In this document: positions 8,051-16,688 of the stretch, piece after piece | Layout of the letters: each line of letters opens with the position of its first letter | Numbering within the stretch: position 1 is the stretch's first letter | NCBI RefSeq assembly: GCF_009765975.1 | Contig: NZ_LMUJ01000092.1 | Coordinates: 79,283-143,282, forward strand | Reading direction: 5' to 3' | DNA: 64,000 nucleotides | DNA from: Acidisphaera sp. S103 | Lineage (GTDB): Bacteria; Pseudomonadota; Alphaproteobacteria; Acetobacterales; Acetobacteraceae | Notes under the pieces: generated by a model | Told to the model about the DNA's origin: nothing | Databases searched by the model: none | What the model saw: only the letters and a program-made list of their open reading frames with translations | Translations under genes and position numbers: made by a program

Positions 8051-9441
8051 GTGCCTCGGGCCGGGTAATCGCCGAATTCCGGCGGGCTGGGCGGCCGATG
8101 CGGCTGCTGGGGGCGTCCGGGCAGCTTGGGTACGGCATCCCTGCCGCGTCGTTCAAAGCCGGGATCGAGCGCAAGCCCGACCTGATCGGCTGCGACATGG
8201 GATCGATCGATATCGGACCGACCTATCTGGGCAAGGGGGAGATGGCGACGTCGCCGGCGTCCACGCGGCGTGATCTGCGCCGGGTGCTGAACGCCGCCCG
8301 CGGGCTGGATGTGCCGCTGGTGATCGGGACCGCCGGGTCGGCGGGTGCCGGACCGCACCTGGACGCGACACTGGCGATGCTGCGTGACATCGCTCGGGCA
8401 GATGGGCTGCGGTTTCGGATGGCGGTGATGCGGGCGGATGTGCCTCGGCCGGCGTTGCTGGAAGCGGTTCGTTCCGGTCGGGTTTCCAGCTTTGATGGAA
8501 TGCCCGCCCTGACCGAGGAAGACGTCACCGAAGCCGCCCATATCGTTGGGCAGATGGGGATGGGGCCATTTCGAAAAGCGCTCGAGGCCGATGTCGATGT
8601 CATCGTGGCGGGACGCGCCTGCGATACGGCGATTTTCGCGTCGCTGCCGGCGTTGCTGGGATTTCCGGTTGGGCTGGCCATGCACATGGCCAAGATCATC
8701 GAGTGCGGGTCGTTGTGCTGCGTGCCGGGCGGGCGTGATCCGATCCTGGCGGAACTGGACCATGACGGGTTCGTGTTGGAAAGCATGAATCCGGAGCGAC
8801 GGGCGACCCCGACCTCGGTTGCGGCGCATAGTCTGTATGAACAGTCCGATCCGTTCATGATGCAAGAGCCGGACGGCACGCTGGACCTGACGCATGCGCG
8901 TTATGAGGCTGTGGACGACCGCCGAGCTCGGGTCGGCGGCGCGACATGGCAGGATACGACGCGGCCGACGATCAAGCTGGAAGGGGCTCGCAAGATCGGG
9001 GAACGGGCGATGCTGCTGTGCGGGTCGGCCGATCCTCGGTTCATCGAACAGTGTAAGGCGCTGCTGCCGAAGGTCGCCGACCTGGTGCAAAGCCTGGTCT
9101 GCGAGGAACAGCCGATGGACTACACGCTGCGGTTCCGCGTGTACGGCATCGACGGCGTGCGCATGGTGGTGCCGGAGAATGAGCCGCCGCCGGGCGAGGT
9201 GTTCATCATGGGCGAATGCATCGCCCCCACCGCCGAACGCGCCGCCGAGGTGGTGCGCACCTGCAAGCAGTTCCTGCTGCATTTTGGCTATCCCGGCCGG
9301 TTGTCCACCGCCGGCAACGTGGCGTTTCCGTTCACGCCCCCTGAGGTTTCCCTAGGTCCTGCCTACCGGTTCAACGTGTATCACCTGCTGCACGTGGACG
9401 ACGCGGACGCGTTGTTCCCGGTGGAGATCGAAACGGTCTGA
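8047..9441 (+). CDS. AtuA-family (DUF1446) acyclic terpene utilisation-type protein
   Basis: Protein of 464 aa in the AtuA/DUF1446 family, named after the acyclic terpene utilisation cluster of Pseudomonas; the biochemical role of the family is unsettled. Recognisable blocks are LGASGQLGYGIPAASF, the motif GCDMGSIDIGP, LVIGTAGSAGAGPHLD, and VDVIVAGRACDTAIFA. The gene ends a cascade of overlapping genes behind an amidohydrolase and DUF4387, and no acyl-CoA carboxylase genes (the usual atu partners) are present. It is therefore probably not terpene degradation; a catabolic role acting on an organic acid or amide is a guess. Confidence 0.85.
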   Translation: MSASGRVIAEFRRAGRPMRLLGASGQLGYGIPAASFKAGIERKPDLIGCDMGSIDIGPTYLGKGEMATSPASTRRDLRRVLNAARGLDVPLVIGTAGSAGAGPHLDATLAMLRDIARADGLRFRMAVMRADVPRPALLEAVRSGRVSSFDGMPALTEEDVTEAAHIVGQMGMGPFRKALEADVDVIVAGRACDTAIFASLPALLGFPVGLAMHMAKIIECGSLCCVPGGRDPILAELDHDGFVLESMNPERRATPTSVAAHSLYEQSDPFMMQEPDGTLDLTHARYEAVDDRRARVGGATWQDTTRPTIKLEGARKIGERAMLLCGSADPRFIEQCKALLPKVADLVQSLVCEEQPMDYTLRFRVYGIDGVRMVVPENEPPPGEVFIMGECIAPTAERAAEVVRTCKQFLLHFGYPGRLSTAGNVAFPFTPPEVSLGPAYRFNVYHLLHVDDADALFPVEIETV

Positions 9442-9448
9442 ACCGACC

Positions 9449-10198
9449 TTACGGCCCGACGAACGCCCCGCCGTTCACATCCAGGATGGCACCGGACAGG
9501 TAGCTCGCGGCCGAGGTGCAGAGGAAGGCGATTGGCCAGGCCAGTTCCTCGGGCCGTCCAAGCCGCCCCATCGGCAGGGTGGGACCGAGGTTGAATCCGC
9601 GGGTCATCGGCGTTTCCACCGGCCCGGGGGCGACCGCGTTCACCAGCACGCCGCGCCCCACCGCGTTGCGCGACAGCCATTTCACCAGCGCATGCACGGC
9701 ACCCTTGGACGCGACGTAATCCGGCGGCGTGGTGGGCGACGTGCCGCCAGTCTTGCCGGCCACCGATCCGACCAGCGCGATATTCCCGCCGCCATGCGCC
9801 GCCATGTGGTCGATCGCCACGGTGGCGAGTTGCAGCGGCACCCGCACGTTCACGTCCATCAGTTGATGAAACCGTTCGTTCCAGGCTGCATCTTCCCGCC
9901 ATGGCCGGCCATTCAGGATGCCGGCGCAATGGGCCACCGCATGCACCCGGTCACCGGCGAACAGCGAGGCGAGGAACGCGTCGTCGGTCAGATCCCCCTG
10001 CGCCAGCGAACACGCGCCGCCGGCGGCCTGGATTTCATCGCGCGTAGCGTCCACCGGCGCTCGGTCGTTGATCACGACATGGCCGCCAAGTTGGGCAAGC
10101 ACCAGGGCAGTTGCCTTGCCGATTCCGCTGGCGGCGCCGGTCACCACGACACGCTTGCCTTGCATGGACAGGGGCGTGGGCAAAGGAAATGCGGTCAT
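9449..10198 (-). CDS. SDR-family NAD(P)-dependent oxidoreductase
   Basis: Classical short-chain dehydrogenase/reductase of 249 aa, interconverting a hydroxyl and a keto group. The nucleotide-binding motif is TGAASGIG; NALVGSVAGK-type sequence supplies the catalytic Ser region, and DYVASKGAVHAL gives the catalytic Tyr-x-x-x-Lys. The C-terminus (YLSGAILDVNGGAF) is typical. The ATG at 10198 has GGAGGGA seven bases upstream; a TTG one codon earlier is ignored. It sits last in a minus-strand series with an NTF2-like protein, a DapA-like lyase and a solute-binding protein, suggesting a common catabolic pathway. The substrate is not predictable. Confidence 0.85.
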   Translation of the reverse strand: MTAFPLPTPLSMQGKRVVVTGAASGIGKATALVLAQLGGHVVINDRAPVDATRDEIQAAGGACSLAQGDLTDDAFLASLFAGDRVHAVAHCAGILNGRPWREDAAWNERFHQLMDVNVRVPLQLATVAIDHMAAHGGGNIALVGSVAGKTGGTSPTTPPDYVASKGAVHALVKWLSRNAVGRGVLVNAVAPGPVETPMTRGFNLGPTLPMGRLGRPEELAWPIAFLCTSAASYLSGAILDVNGGAFVGP

Positions 10199-10267
10199 CA
10201 AGGCGTCCCTCCGGTCTGTTTTACCGGATCATCCCGCCCTGATGCGCATCTGTCCAATGCGGCTGGG

Positions 10268-10639
10268 TCAGCGCGTGTCGGTATGGAACGTTTTCGAGAC
10301 GATCTTCCAGCCGTCCGCCAGCTTCACGAATGTCAGATAGTCGGTGAAATACCGGGGCGGAATCTGGCATTGCACCTTGACGAAGGCCGTCGTCGGGCTC
10401 GATCGGTCGATGTGCACGATGAAGTCGTTGCGTGGCAGATCCTGGCTTTGGGCGGATTTGCGAGACCGCACGAACGCGAACCATTTTTCGCGCGGTAGGT
10501 CCGCCAGAGTCCCGTCCGTAACGCTGAACAGATGGGACACGTCGTGGAACACCACCCCGAGCTTGGCCGTGTCGCCTTCATAGAGTCCATCGAAATAGGT
10601 CTGGACTGCATGTTCCAGGTCGTTCAGATCGGATGCCAT
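10268..10639 (-). CDS. NTF2-like/lumazine-binding-type small protein
   Basis: Protein of 123 aa with the cone-shaped NTF2/SnoaL-like fold, judged from VQTYFDGLYEGDTAKLG, the central strand AFVKVQCQIPPRYFTDYLTFVKLADGWKIVSKTF-type region and total length. The family includes isomerases, dehydratases and small-ligand binders, so function cannot be assigned. It resembles the group annotated as putative lumazine-binding. The start at 10639 is set by GGAGGA five bases upstream. It is probably cotranscribed with the DapA-like gene upstream and the SDR gene downstream. Confidence 0.7.
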   Translation of the reverse strand: MASDLNDLEHAVQTYFDGLYEGDTAKLGVVFHDVSHLFSVTDGTLADLPREKWFAFVRSRKSAQSQDLPRNDFIVHIDRSSPTTAFVKVQCQIPPRYFTDYLTFVKLADGWKIVSKTFHTDTR

Positions 10640-10658
10640 TGCTTCCTCCGTAAATGCC

Positions 10659-11516
10659 TCAGCCTTCCAGCCGGGACAGCACCACCGCCGCCCGCCTCGC
10701 GGCTGCTTCATCGGCCGACCGCAGGGGCGGCCGCACCCGATGCCAGATGGGTTCGTCGGTCATTTCCGCAAGCGCCGCCTTCATAATGGGAATCCCATCA
10801 ATGCAATCACAGGCTTCTTGCATGTCCGGTTCGGCTTCGGTGCCGTCGAACATCCGGCGCACCAGGCTGGGCACTAAATTCGCCATGCCACAAATCGTCC
10901 CCGCGCCGCCTTGTGCCAATGCCCTGGCGATCAGCACTTCCGCACCGACCAGCACCGCCGTATCGGGTGCCTCCCGCCGGAACGCCAGGAAGCTTTCGAA
11001 ATCGCCTGTGCTGTCCTTGACCCCTGCCACGACCGAACCGTACCGAGTGCGTAACCGTCCCAGGACGGCAGCCGGCACGGCGACGCCGCTGACCTGCGGG
11101 ATGTGGTACAGGCAGGCGGACAGACGGTCATCGGCGACGCCGTCGATCACCTCGGCGAAGGCGTCCTCGATCCCAGCTTCCGGCGCGCCGGCAAAGTAGA
11201 ACGGCGGCAGGATCATCGCCTGCGTAATGCCCAGGCTCAGCGATGCCTTTGTCATGGCGATCGTATCTATGACCGCCGGGCAGCCGGTTCCCAGCGCCAG
11301 CTTCGCCGCGGGTACGCCGGCGCGCAGCACCGCCTCACTGGCCACCAGCCGTTGGGTGATGGAGAACGACGGTCCCTCACCCGAGGTTCCGAACAGCACC
11401 AGCCCGTCGCAGCCGCGTTGGATCAGCCGATTCGCATGATCCGCCAAGGCTGTGTGATCGACGGACCCATCCGGTGCGACCGGAGTCGCCGAGGCAGCCC
11501 ACAATCCAGAAATCAT
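10659..11516 (-). CDS. Dihydrodipicolinate synthase/N-acetylneuraminate lyase family protein
   Basis: Class I aldolase-type enzyme of 285 aa. Seen directly: GTSGEG (the carboxylate-binding motif, residues 43-48), the catalytic Tyr in LYHIP (Tyr137) and the Schiff-base Lys in GVKDSTGD (Lys167). It makes or cleaves a carbon-carbon bond of a 2-keto acid. The main lysine-pathway DapA is usually encoded elsewhere; the linkage with a solute-binding protein, an NTF2-like protein and an SDR suggests a catabolic lyase or dehydratase acting on a sugar acid or amino acid derivative. The ATG is preceded by GAGG overlapping the stop of the upstream gene. Confidence 0.85.
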   Translation of the reverse strand: MISGLWAASATPVAPDGSVDHTALADHANRLIQRGCDGLVLFGTSGEGPSFSITQRLVASEAVLRAGVPAAKLALGTGCPAVIDTIAMTKASLSLGITQAMILPPFYFAGAPEAGIEDAFAEVIDGVADDRLSACLYHIPQVSGVAVPAAVLGRLRTRYGSVVAGVKDSTGDFESFLAFRREAPDTAVLVGAEVLIARALAQGGAGTICGMANLVPSLVRRMFDGTEAEPDMQEACDCIDGIPIMKAALAEMTDEPIWHRVRPPLRSADEAAARRAAVVLSRLEG

Positions 11517-11523
11517 CAGCGCC

Positions 11524-13101
11524 TCACTTCATCCGGATGAACCGGTAGGGAAAGAAATTGTCCGCCAGTTGCGCCACATCGACATTCGTCTTCGCCGCCC
11601 ACACGATCACCTGCTGGTGCAGCGGAACTGTCGCCACATCCTTCTGCACGATCTCGGTCGCCTGGTTGATCATCGCCATCCGCTTCGCTTGATCGGTCTC
11701 GACACCGATCTTCTCGATCAGGTCGTCCAGCGCGGGATTGGAATAGCCGCCGTCGTTGACTTCACCGCGCTTGCCGTTACGCGTTCCCAACAGCGTGTAG
11801 AGCGGATTGTGTGCGTCGTAGGTCGCCGGCGTCCAACCCAGCATGTAGAAGTCGGTGTTGTAGTCGGGCTCACCGATCTTGGTGAAGAACTTCGATTTCG
11901 TTTGGGCGTTCAGGTCGACCTTGATGCCGATGCGGGCCAGCATCGGCACGATCGCGGTGCAAATCTGCTCATCCATCACGTAGCGATCATTCGGGCAGTC
12001 CAGCCCCACGCGAAAGCCGTTCGGATAGCCGGCCTCGGTCAACAGTTCCTTCGATTTCGCCGGATCGACCTTCGGCCGCACGTCCAAGGCCGCGTTGTAG
12101 CCGTTGATGCCCGGCCCCCACATCTCCCATGTCGGGTGGCCCAGGCCCAGCATGACCTTGCTGGCGATGGCTTTCTCATCGATCGCCAATGCCACCGCTT
12201 CGCGCACCCTGACATCCTTGAACGGGTTCTTGCCTTTCACGTCGGAGCTTGGCAGTTCGGGGCGGCTCTGATCGAAGCCCAGGTAGATCGTCCGCAGTTC
12301 GGGGGTCTGCAATATCTTCAATCCCTCGCTCTGCTTGATGCGGGCGATGTCCTGCGGCGGCACGGAGTAGATCATGTCCACCTCACCCGACAGCAGCGCG
12401 GCGACCCGGGTCGGCGCGGAGGAGATCACATTGAACTCCACCCGGTCCGGGGCGTCCCCGAACTTGTCCCACCACAGCGGGTTCTTCTCCACCACCGTCT
12501 TACGGTCCGGCTCACGTGAAACCAGCTTGTAGGGTCCTGTCCCCATCGCGTTATGCAGTGCGTAATTGTCGGCCTTGCCGATCGTCACCGGCTCTGTCGA
12601 ATTATGGGCCTCGCACCAGGCTTTCGACATGATCAGCAGGTTGGTCTGTTCCTGCAGGAAGATCGGATCGGGCTGGAACGTCTCGAAATCCACCGTCAGG
12701 TCGTCGATCTTGCGCGCTTCCTTCACCACCGACATCGGTGCCCGCATCTGCGAATCCTGGGCCAGGACCCGCTTCAGCGTGAACACCACATCGTCGGCGG
12801 TAAACGGGGACCCATCCTGCCATTTTACGCCCGGCCGCAGATGGAAGCGCCAGACGGTGGGCGATGTCTGCTCCCACGACGTCGCCAGCGCCGGTTCCAA
12901 CGCGAGATCGCGATTGCGCCTGACCAAAGGCTCGTAAATATTCGCCAGGAAGCTGAGCTGAACGGTTTCCTGCCGCGTCGCCGGGTCCATCGCATTGACG
13001 TCGCCGTCATTCGCCCAGCGGAAGGTGGCAGCTTCCGCGATTACGGGGGTCACCGTCAATGCGGCCAGGAGGAGCGTCGCGGATAGCGGAATGCGCAGCA
13101 T
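11524..13101 (-). CDS. ABC transporter substrate-binding protein, dipeptide/oligopeptide type (SBP_bac_5)
   Basis: Periplasmic binding protein of 525 aa, the size of the peptide/nickel-binding class. A signal peptide (LLLAALTVTPVIAEA) precedes the mature N-terminus; family landmarks are LATSWEQTSPTVWRFHLRPGVKWQDGSPFTADDVVFTLKR and the later segment GTGPYKLVSREP. It binds a peptide or other oligomer for import, but no permease or ATPase genes lie beside it, so it must borrow a transporter or the rest of the operon has been lost. It heads a minus-strand series with a DapA-like lyase, which may define the fate of the imported substrate. The ATG at 13101 has GGGGA nine bases upstream. Confidence 0.9.
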   Translation of the reverse strand: MLRIPLSATLLLAALTVTPVIAEAATFRWANDGDVNAMDPATRQETVQLSFLANIYEPLVRRNRDLALEPALATSWEQTSPTVWRFHLRPGVKWQDGSPFTADDVVFTLKRVLAQDSQMRAPMSVVKEARKIDDLTVDFETFQPDPIFLQEQTNLLIMSKAWCEAHNSTEPVTIGKADNYALHNAMGTGPYKLVSREPDRKTVVEKNPLWWDKFGDAPDRVEFNVISSAPTRVAALLSGEVDMIYSVPPQDIARIKQSEGLKILQTPELRTIYLGFDQSRPELPSSDVKGKNPFKDVRVREAVALAIDEKAIASKVMLGLGHPTWEMWGPGINGYNAALDVRPKVDPAKSKELLTEAGYPNGFRVGLDCPNDRYVMDEQICTAIVPMLARIGIKVDLNAQTKSKFFTKIGEPDYNTDFYMLGWTPATYDAHNPLYTLLGTRNGKRGEVNDGGYSNPALDDLIEKIGVETDQAKRMAMINQATEIVQKDVATVPLHQQVIVWAAKTNVDVAQLADNFFPYRFIRMK

Positions 13102-13187
13102 CAATTTTGTCCCCAGAGTTCTTGTTTGCTCAGCCTTACCGAACGAAACTAAACCGAATACGGCGTTCGTGAACAGAGAAAGTGCCG

Positions 13188-13817
13188 ATGCGAACCGATA
13201 TCCTTGGACTGATTGATATCCAGCCGACGTTCATGCCCGGCGGCGAACTGCCGGTCGCGGACGGCGACGCGATCGTTCCGATCGTCAACCAACTGCTGGC
13301 GCGCTTCGACCACGCGTTCGCAACCCAGGATTGGCACCCGGCCGGCCACGCGTCCTTCGCCAGTGCGCATCCGGGCCGGCAGCCATACGATGCGATCGAC
13401 ATGCCGTATGGCACCCAGGTGCTGTGGCCCGACCACGGAATCGCCGGCACGCCGAACGCCGCGATCCATCCGGCCATCGACCAGACGCGGATCGAGGCGG
13501 TCATCCGCAAGGGATTCCGGCCGGCCCTCGACAGCTACTCGGCGTTTTTCGAGAATGACCGCCGGACACCGACCGGCCTGGAGGGGTGGCTGCGCCAACG
13601 CGGGTTTTCGCGATTGTTCCTGTGCGGCCTTGCCACCGATTTCTGCGTGGCGTGGTCGGCGGAGGATGCGGTTCGGCTGGGTTTCACCGTGACCATCATC
13701 GAGAATGCATGCCGCGGGATCGGGTTGCCCACCCCGGACGGAAGAACAACAATGCACGCCGCGCGTGACAGATTGACCGAATTGGGCGTGTGTTTTGTCG
13801 GAAGCGACGCCATTTAG
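13188..13817 (+). CDS. pncA: Nicotinamidase (PncA-type isochorismatase family)
   Basis: Cytoplasmic hydrolase converting nicotinamide to nicotinate in NAD salvage, 209 aa. The triad matches the family: Asp10 in LIDIQPTF, Lys108 in IRKGF and Cys153 in LATDFCVAWSA. The metal ligands lie in TQDWHPAGHASF (Asp48, His50, His54). An upstream GTG at 13182 is in frame, but ATG 13188 has the better-placed purine-rich site (GAGAAAG). It is divergent from the solute-binding protein gene and is followed six bases later by a secreted DUF2147 protein. Confidence 0.9.
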   Translation: MRTDILGLIDIQPTFMPGGELPVADGDAIVPIVNQLLARFDHAFATQDWHPAGHASFASAHPGRQPYDAIDMPYGTQVLWPDHGIAGTPNAAIHPAIDQTRIEAVIRKGFRPALDSYSAFFENDRRTPTGLEGWLRQRGFSRLFLCGLATDFCVAWSAEDAVRLGFTVTIIENACRGIGLPTPDGRTTMHAARDRLTELGVCFVGSDAI

Positions 13818-13823
13818 CGTTTC

Positions 13824-14288
13824 ATGCTCCGATTTCTTGCCCTCGTCAGCGCACTGCTGTTGTCCGCCATCTCCGCCCGAGCCGCCCCGGGATTGACCGG
13901 TTTGTGGCTCACGCAGGATCGCAATGGCGTCATTGAGGTCTCGCACTGCGGCGACAGGCTATGCGCCCGCATCGTCGGGGTTGTGCTGGACCACCGGGAC
14001 GACAAGATGCCGGTCGACTATCAGGGCACGTCGCAGTGCGGCCTGCCGCTGATCAGCGATGCCGCGGAAATCCGGCCGAATTTTTGGAAAGGCCATCTGA
14101 CCGATCCGCGCAACGGCAGCGTCTACGGGGCGGAGATCCATCTCGATCCGGATGGCAACCTGGCCCTGCGCGGTTACCTGGGATTCACCTTGTTGGGGCG
14201 CACCCAGACCTGGACCCGGTATCCCGGGACGCTGCCGGCCGATTGCCGCCTGGAAGCCGGTGCCGGATCGAATGAGGCCAGCCGCTGA
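13824..14288 (+). CDS. DUF2147 family secreted protein
   Basis: Protein of 154 aa with a signal peptide (FLALVSALLLSAISARA, cleaved before APGL), so the mature form is periplasmic. The DUF2147 core is recognisable as GLWLTQDRNGVIEVSHCGDRLCARIVG followed by a beta-rich region ending GFTLLGRTQTWTRY. Two cysteines in the first motif probably form a disulfide. Family members are widespread in alpha- and gammaproteobacteria and their function is unknown. It follows pncA by six bases and could be cotranscribed, although no functional link is obvious. Confidence 0.8.
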   Translation: MLRFLALVSALLLSAISARAAPGLTGLWLTQDRNGVIEVSHCGDRLCARIVGVVLDHRDDKMPVDYQGTSQCGLPLISDAAEIRPNFWKGHLTDPRNGSVYGAEIHLDPDGNLALRGYLGFTLLGRTQTWTRYPGTLPADCRLEAGAGSNEASR

Positions 14289-14294
14289 AGCGGG

Positions 14295-15425
14295 TCAGGC
14301 CAGTGCCATGAGCAGCCCCGCCATCAGCTTGCCGCGATAGGCCAGGCTGTCGACCTGGATGTGTTCGTCCAGCGTGTGCGCTCCGGCGCCGGCCACGCCC
14401 AACCCATCCAGGGTCGGTATGCCCATCGCCCCGGTGAAATTGCCATCCGACCCGCCGCCCGAACTTTGCGGGTTGATCGTGTAGCCGAGGCCTTGGGCGA
14501 TGCCGTTCGCCGTCTCATACAGCGCCATCCCCCGAACGTCCGGTTCCCAGACCGGCCGGGTGACGCCGCGGGTCACCTTGAACTGAACCTCGTTCGACGA
14601 CCCGCGCAGGCCCAGCATCGCGGCGACGCCGCGGTCGAGGTCCTCCTGCCGCTTCGCCATCGACAGCGCTTCGCCCGTGCACGTGGTGGTGACGCAGTTG
14701 ACCCACGCGCCGCCGTGGATCACGCCGACGCTGAAGGTGCAGCTTTCGGTGGTCATGTCCTCGATTTCGATCAGTTTGCGGGCCATTTCCCGGATCGCCG
14801 ACCGGCCCTCACCCAGGCGGGCACCGGCGTGGCTCGGCCGACCGGTGGCCTCCAGGTTGAAGCGGGCGATGGCGTAGCGGCCGGTGACGACGCCGCCGTC
14901 GGGACGCGCTGGTTCGGGGACTAGGACGTATTTGTGGCGGGACGCTTCGGCCTCGATCAGGTCGCGGGTGGAGGGGCTGCCGATTTCCTCGTCGCTGGTG
15001 AACAGCACGGTGATCGGCAGTTTCGTGCGCTGGCCAGCGCGTTGCAACTGGCGGATGGCCTCCAGCGACAGGTAATTGCCGCCCTTCATGTCCAGGATGC
15101 CCGGTCCCCAGGCTCGGTTGCCCTCGCGCCGGAACGGCAGTTTTTCCAGGGTTCCGATCGGATGCACGGTGTCGAGGTGGCCCATCACCAGGATGCCCGG
15201 AACATCAGGGGCGGCGTGCGGAAAGGTGGCGCGAACGCAGTCGCCGCAGCCCATGCGGCCGGCGACCCGCTCGATGCGGGCACCCGCCAGGACAAGGGCA
15301 CGAGAGGCGAGGTCCATCATGCGGTTGACCGAGGCGGCGTCGAAGGTCGGGCTTTCGCATTCGACCCACTCACGCAGGCCGGTCAGCATGGTGTCGGCAT
15401 CGAAAGGCAGGGCATCGGGGTTCAT
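14295..15425 (-). CDS. M20-family metallopeptidase, glutamate carboxypeptidase (CPG2)-like
   Basis: Zinc-dependent exopeptidase of 376 aa acting on small peptides or N-acyl amino acids. Metal and catalytic residues are visible: His and Asp in GHLDTVHP, Asp in GILDMKGG, the Glu pair in TSDEEIGS and the C-terminal His in GAGAHTLDEH. RPSHAG marks the lid/dimerisation domain. No signal peptide is seen, so it is cytoplasmic. It begins 33 bases downstream of the P-loop ATPase of the three-gene cassette on the same strand and may share its transcript, but nothing in its sequence ties it to that cassette. Confidence 0.88.
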   Translation of the reverse strand: MNPDALPFDADTMLTGLREWVECESPTFDAASVNRMMDLASRALVLAGARIERVAGRMGCGDCVRATFPHAAPDVPGILVMGHLDTVHPIGTLEKLPFRREGNRAWGPGILDMKGGNYLSLEAIRQLQRAGQRTKLPITVLFTSDEEIGSPSTRDLIEAEASRHKYVLVPEPARPDGGVVTGRYAIARFNLEATGRPSHAGARLGEGRSAIREMARKLIEIEDMTTESCTFSVGVIHGGAWVNCVTTTCTGEALSMAKRQEDLDRGVAAMLGLRGSSNEVQFKVTRGVTRPVWEPDVRGMALYETANGIAQGLGYTINPQSSGGGSDGNFTGAMGIPTLDGLGVAGAGAHTLDEHIQVDSLAYRGKLMAGLLMALA

Positions 15426-15458
15426 GGGTAGACCTTTGTCATGCGGAACGGCGTGGCA

Positions 15459-16688
15459 TCAGCCGGGAGTGTCGAAGCCATCCGGCGTCTCGGTCAACCG
15501 GTCGTCCTGGGTGTAGTCGGTGATCGATACCGTCTCGACCACGCTTGCGTGGATGCCGGCGACCCGCAGCATGTCCCATTGCGTGATCCAGCCGCGGATG
15601 TGGTGGCGCATCGTCCGGTTCGCCTGCCGGGCGGCGATTTCCGCCGGGGGCGCCGGCCAGCCATAGGCTTCGGTATAGGCGGCCCGGAGTGCTGCTTCGT
15701 GCCGGCGCAAATCCTCGTCGTCCGGTGTCGGCAGTTTCATCGCCGCCTGGATCGCACGCATCGCGAGGCCAGCCAGTTCGGCATGCCGCGGCACGTTGCG
15801 CAACCGCAGCCGTTCGGTCAGTTTCTCGGCGTCCTGCTTCGCATTGATCACGGCATCGGCGAAGTCGTCGGTGATCGCGCAGACGGCGAAGATGCCCGGG
15901 ATGCGGCTGGTTTCATCCAAGCCGATCCATTGCCCGAGTTCGGCATAGGCAAGCGCACGCTGCAGCGGCCCATAGCGACCGATCAGTTCCACCTCATCCA
16001 ACAGCACCACCCACCCGGCGAACCCGGCGGCACAGAACAGTTGCGGCATGAAGCGCATCCGCTGGCGAACCAGTTCGGCGGGTGCGACGGGCCCAATGTC
16101 GAACAACGACCGGACGTGCTTGTCTTTCAGCGCTCGGCGCACCGACGGTCCCGGCGGCCTGCCGTCGGTCAGAAAAGCCTCGATGCCATGGCGCAATTCC
16201 GCATCCATGCCGCGGCCGATAATGTGGAGCACGGCGCTGAACATCGGCGACATCGCGGCCTGCGGCGTGCTGGCCCACAGTTCGAGGCTCTGCATCGCGC
16301 CTTCCAGGCGCTCGACGTTGGCCAGCGCCCGGGTGACCGCATCGTCGTTGACGCCACGCATCGTGGCGTTGCGCATGGCCGCCGCGTAGGTCACGCCCGG
16401 CATCGACAGCGGGGTTTCCTTGCTGACCGTGACGGTGCTGACGACGAAGTTGCGCTGCAACGCCGCCTCGCGCAGGTAACCGAGGAGGTGGGATTTGCCG
16501 GTGCCGAAGCCGCCGGCAACGGCGAACCCCGATGTTGGCGCATCGGCGGCATCGTCGAGCGCGGCCTCGAAGCGTGCCTCGATCTGGTCGTCGGGACAAC
16601 CGAGCCGCTTGATCGCCTCGCTGTTGGGCACGCCGGCACGGAGTGCCTCGATCGCTTGCCTCGCCGGCACTCGGTCGCGCAGCATCAT
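15459..16688 (-). CDS. P-loop ATPase, BrxD/DUF2791-like (third gene of cassette)
   Basis: Predicted AAA-type ATPase of 409 aa. Walker A is GGFGTGKSH (residues 59-67), Walker B is GWVVLLDEVE (226-235), and a sensor-like strand GIFAVCAITDDF follows near 265-276. The order and spacing match DUF2791 proteins, of which BrxD of BREX phage-defence loci is the best known. The start ATG overlaps the stop of the preceding gene (ATGA), giving tight coupling to a related but motif-less protein. None of the other BREX genes (methylase, PglZ phosphatase, helicase, BrxC/PglY) is present within the window. The role is unknown; a DNA-linked defence or maintenance function is inference. Confidence 0.65.
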   Translation of the reverse strand: MMLRDRVPARQAIEALRAGVPNSEAIKRLGCPDDQIEARFEAALDDAADAPTSGFAVAGGFGTGKSHLLGYLREAALQRNFVVSTVTVSKETPLSMPGVTYAAAMRNATMRGVNDDAVTRALANVERLEGAMQSLELWASTPQAAMSPMFSAVLHIIGRGMDAELRHGIEAFLTDGRPPGPSVRRALKDKHVRSLFDIGPVAPAELVRQRMRFMPQLFCAAGFAGWVVLLDEVELIGRYGPLQRALAYAELGQWIGLDETSRIPGIFAVCAITDDFADAVINAKQDAEKLTERLRLRNVPRHAELAGLAMRAIQAAMKLPTPDDEDLRRHEAALRAAYTEAYGWPAPPAEIAARQANRTMRHHIRGWITQWDMLRVAGIHASVVETVSITDYTQDDRLTETPDGFDTPG

